Origin: Pyrocephalus nanus
Lineage: Eukaryota; Chordata; Aves; Passeriformes; Tyrannidae
Reading direction: 5' to 3'
NCBI GenBank assembly: GCA_038380795.1
Contig: CM076270.1
Location: forward strand, 12,523,001 to 12,587,000
DNA: 64,000 bases
Shown: piece after piece, positions 63,201 to 64,000 of the stretch
How positions within the stretch are numbered: the first letter of the stretch is position 1
Layout: every line of letters begins with the position of its first letter
Program-made: the position numbers and the translations under genes
The notes under the pieces: model-generated
Told to the model about the DNA's origin: nothing
Seen by the model: only the letters and a program-made list of their open reading frames with translations
The model's database searches: none

Positions 63201-64000
63201 CCTCCAGAGAGTGGTTTAACACCTACAACCTCAAGGTGCCCCCCCCAAATCAGCTGTCGTAGGAGCCCAGTGCAATTCCCACCCCACCCACAAGCCTGTG
63301 AGTGGGCAGCAGAGCTGCAGCCTTCCCTGATGCCTCCAACCCAGTGCCAGCTGCACAGGGAAGGGGCCAGGGAGCCAGGCCAGCCCCATAAATCACCAGG
63401 CACACAGCACAGTAAATCTGACCTCCCTTGCAAGGGAAATATAAATCAGCTTTATTAGCAGCTTCTGAAACAAAAACTAAGATCATGAAACTGTAAAAAT
63501 GCCTCTTTAAACATCCTGTGCCCTGAACAGACCACTGAAAGTCCCATCAGGATGAGGGAGAGCAAATAGAGTCAGGTTGATGAACTGAGAAAAGGCATTT
63601 CAGACTGAGCAGCTTTTGCTGGCAGGCAGCACGACATGGATATCTTTAGCACACAGTAAAGACAGAGAAGGGAATCGGGAGGAGTGAATTAGCCAGCGTT
63701 AATACCATCATTTGTATGCAGTGTACTTCAAAGCCCTCACAGTGCAGACAGCACCAGACACACAAAAAATCACCCAAGTTTGATGGAGAGTGAAGTATAG
63801 CACATTTGCTGGAGCCCACATAGTAATAATCAGTGGAGGCTGGATGGGACCCTCAGGGCCACCACTGTCCCACTGTTTAAGGAGTTAGTGTGGGATGGCC
63901 ATGCCAGGAGGACAAGGGCAAGTCCACAAAGGACAGAGGAAGCCTCATGAAGCAGTGCAGAGGTAGGAGCTACTGGGTAGAGCCAAACTGGGCAGGACTC

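Larger units (their letters stand above)
50649..64000 (-). other. XXYLT1: XXYLT1 preceding intron, partial
   Basis: This is sequence upstream of the 133-bp exon on the gene strand. It continues past the window edge. The expected upstream exon, which would encode the region around the family motif YYSDSIFFLS, was looked for on the minus strand and not seen. The intron contains two CR1 fragments, a duplicated unit of about 215 bp, a pyrimidine-rich tract (53500-53562), a 20-bp tandem pair and an LTR-like element near 62.8-63.2 kb. Confidence 0.85.

Noticed and set aside
50649..64000. Possible earlier XXYLT1 exons
   Set aside because: I searched the minus strand for the expected motifs of the preceding exon (such as YYSDSIFFLS) and did not see them, so no exon is reported upstream of 50648.
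1..64000. CRISPR arrays, operons, ribosome binding sites, tRNA or rRNA genes
   Set aside because: No regularly spaced identical repeats, no bacterial gene organisation and no recognisable tRNA or rRNA sequence. The window is vertebrate nuclear DNA.

Overview
The window looks like non-coding-rich vertebrate nuclear DNA, most likely from a bird and plausibly a passerine. It contains CR1 LINE 3' ends with the usual CR1 termini, bird-type ERV solo LTRs, very few CpGs outside local islands, and split coding exons with GT/AG boundaries. There is no sign of bacterial, plasmid or phage organisation.

Only one protein-coding gene can be supported: the 3' half of XXYLT1 (xyloside xylosyltransferase 1, the ER alpha-1,3-xylosyltransferase that extends xylose-glucose O-glycans on Notch EGF repeats), on the minus strand. 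Two coding exons are seen. The last has the stop codon at 38088-38090 and a splice acceptor at 38485-38486. The penultimate exon is 50516-50648 and carries the DxD metal/UDP-sugar motif. The splice phases match exactly across the two exons. The earlier exons, including the start codon, lie beyond base 64000.

Layout: 1 to about 37.3 kb is intergenic DNA downstream of XXYLT1. It holds degraded CR1 fragments (about 9.8, 12.4 and 19.0 kb), an AC microsatellite (16.7 kb), AT-rich or CpG-clustered blocks that look like candidate regulatory elements, a TATA-box promoter-like site (35.6 kb) and an ERV solo LTR (32.1-33.2 kb). From about 37.35 to 38.09 kb is the likely XXYLT1 3'UTR, with alternative polyadenylation signals. 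From 38.5 to 50.5 kb is the last intron. From 50.65 kb to the end is part of the preceding intron, with two CR1 fragments, a second LTR-like element (62.8-63.2 kb) and a diverged direct duplication of about 215 bp (53.2 and 56.5 kb) that no repeat class I recognise explains.

No clearly new multi-gene system is present. The items most worth checking are the intronic duplicated unit, the two LTRs with their internal promoter-like arrays, and the CpG-bearing palindrome near 21.87 kb.
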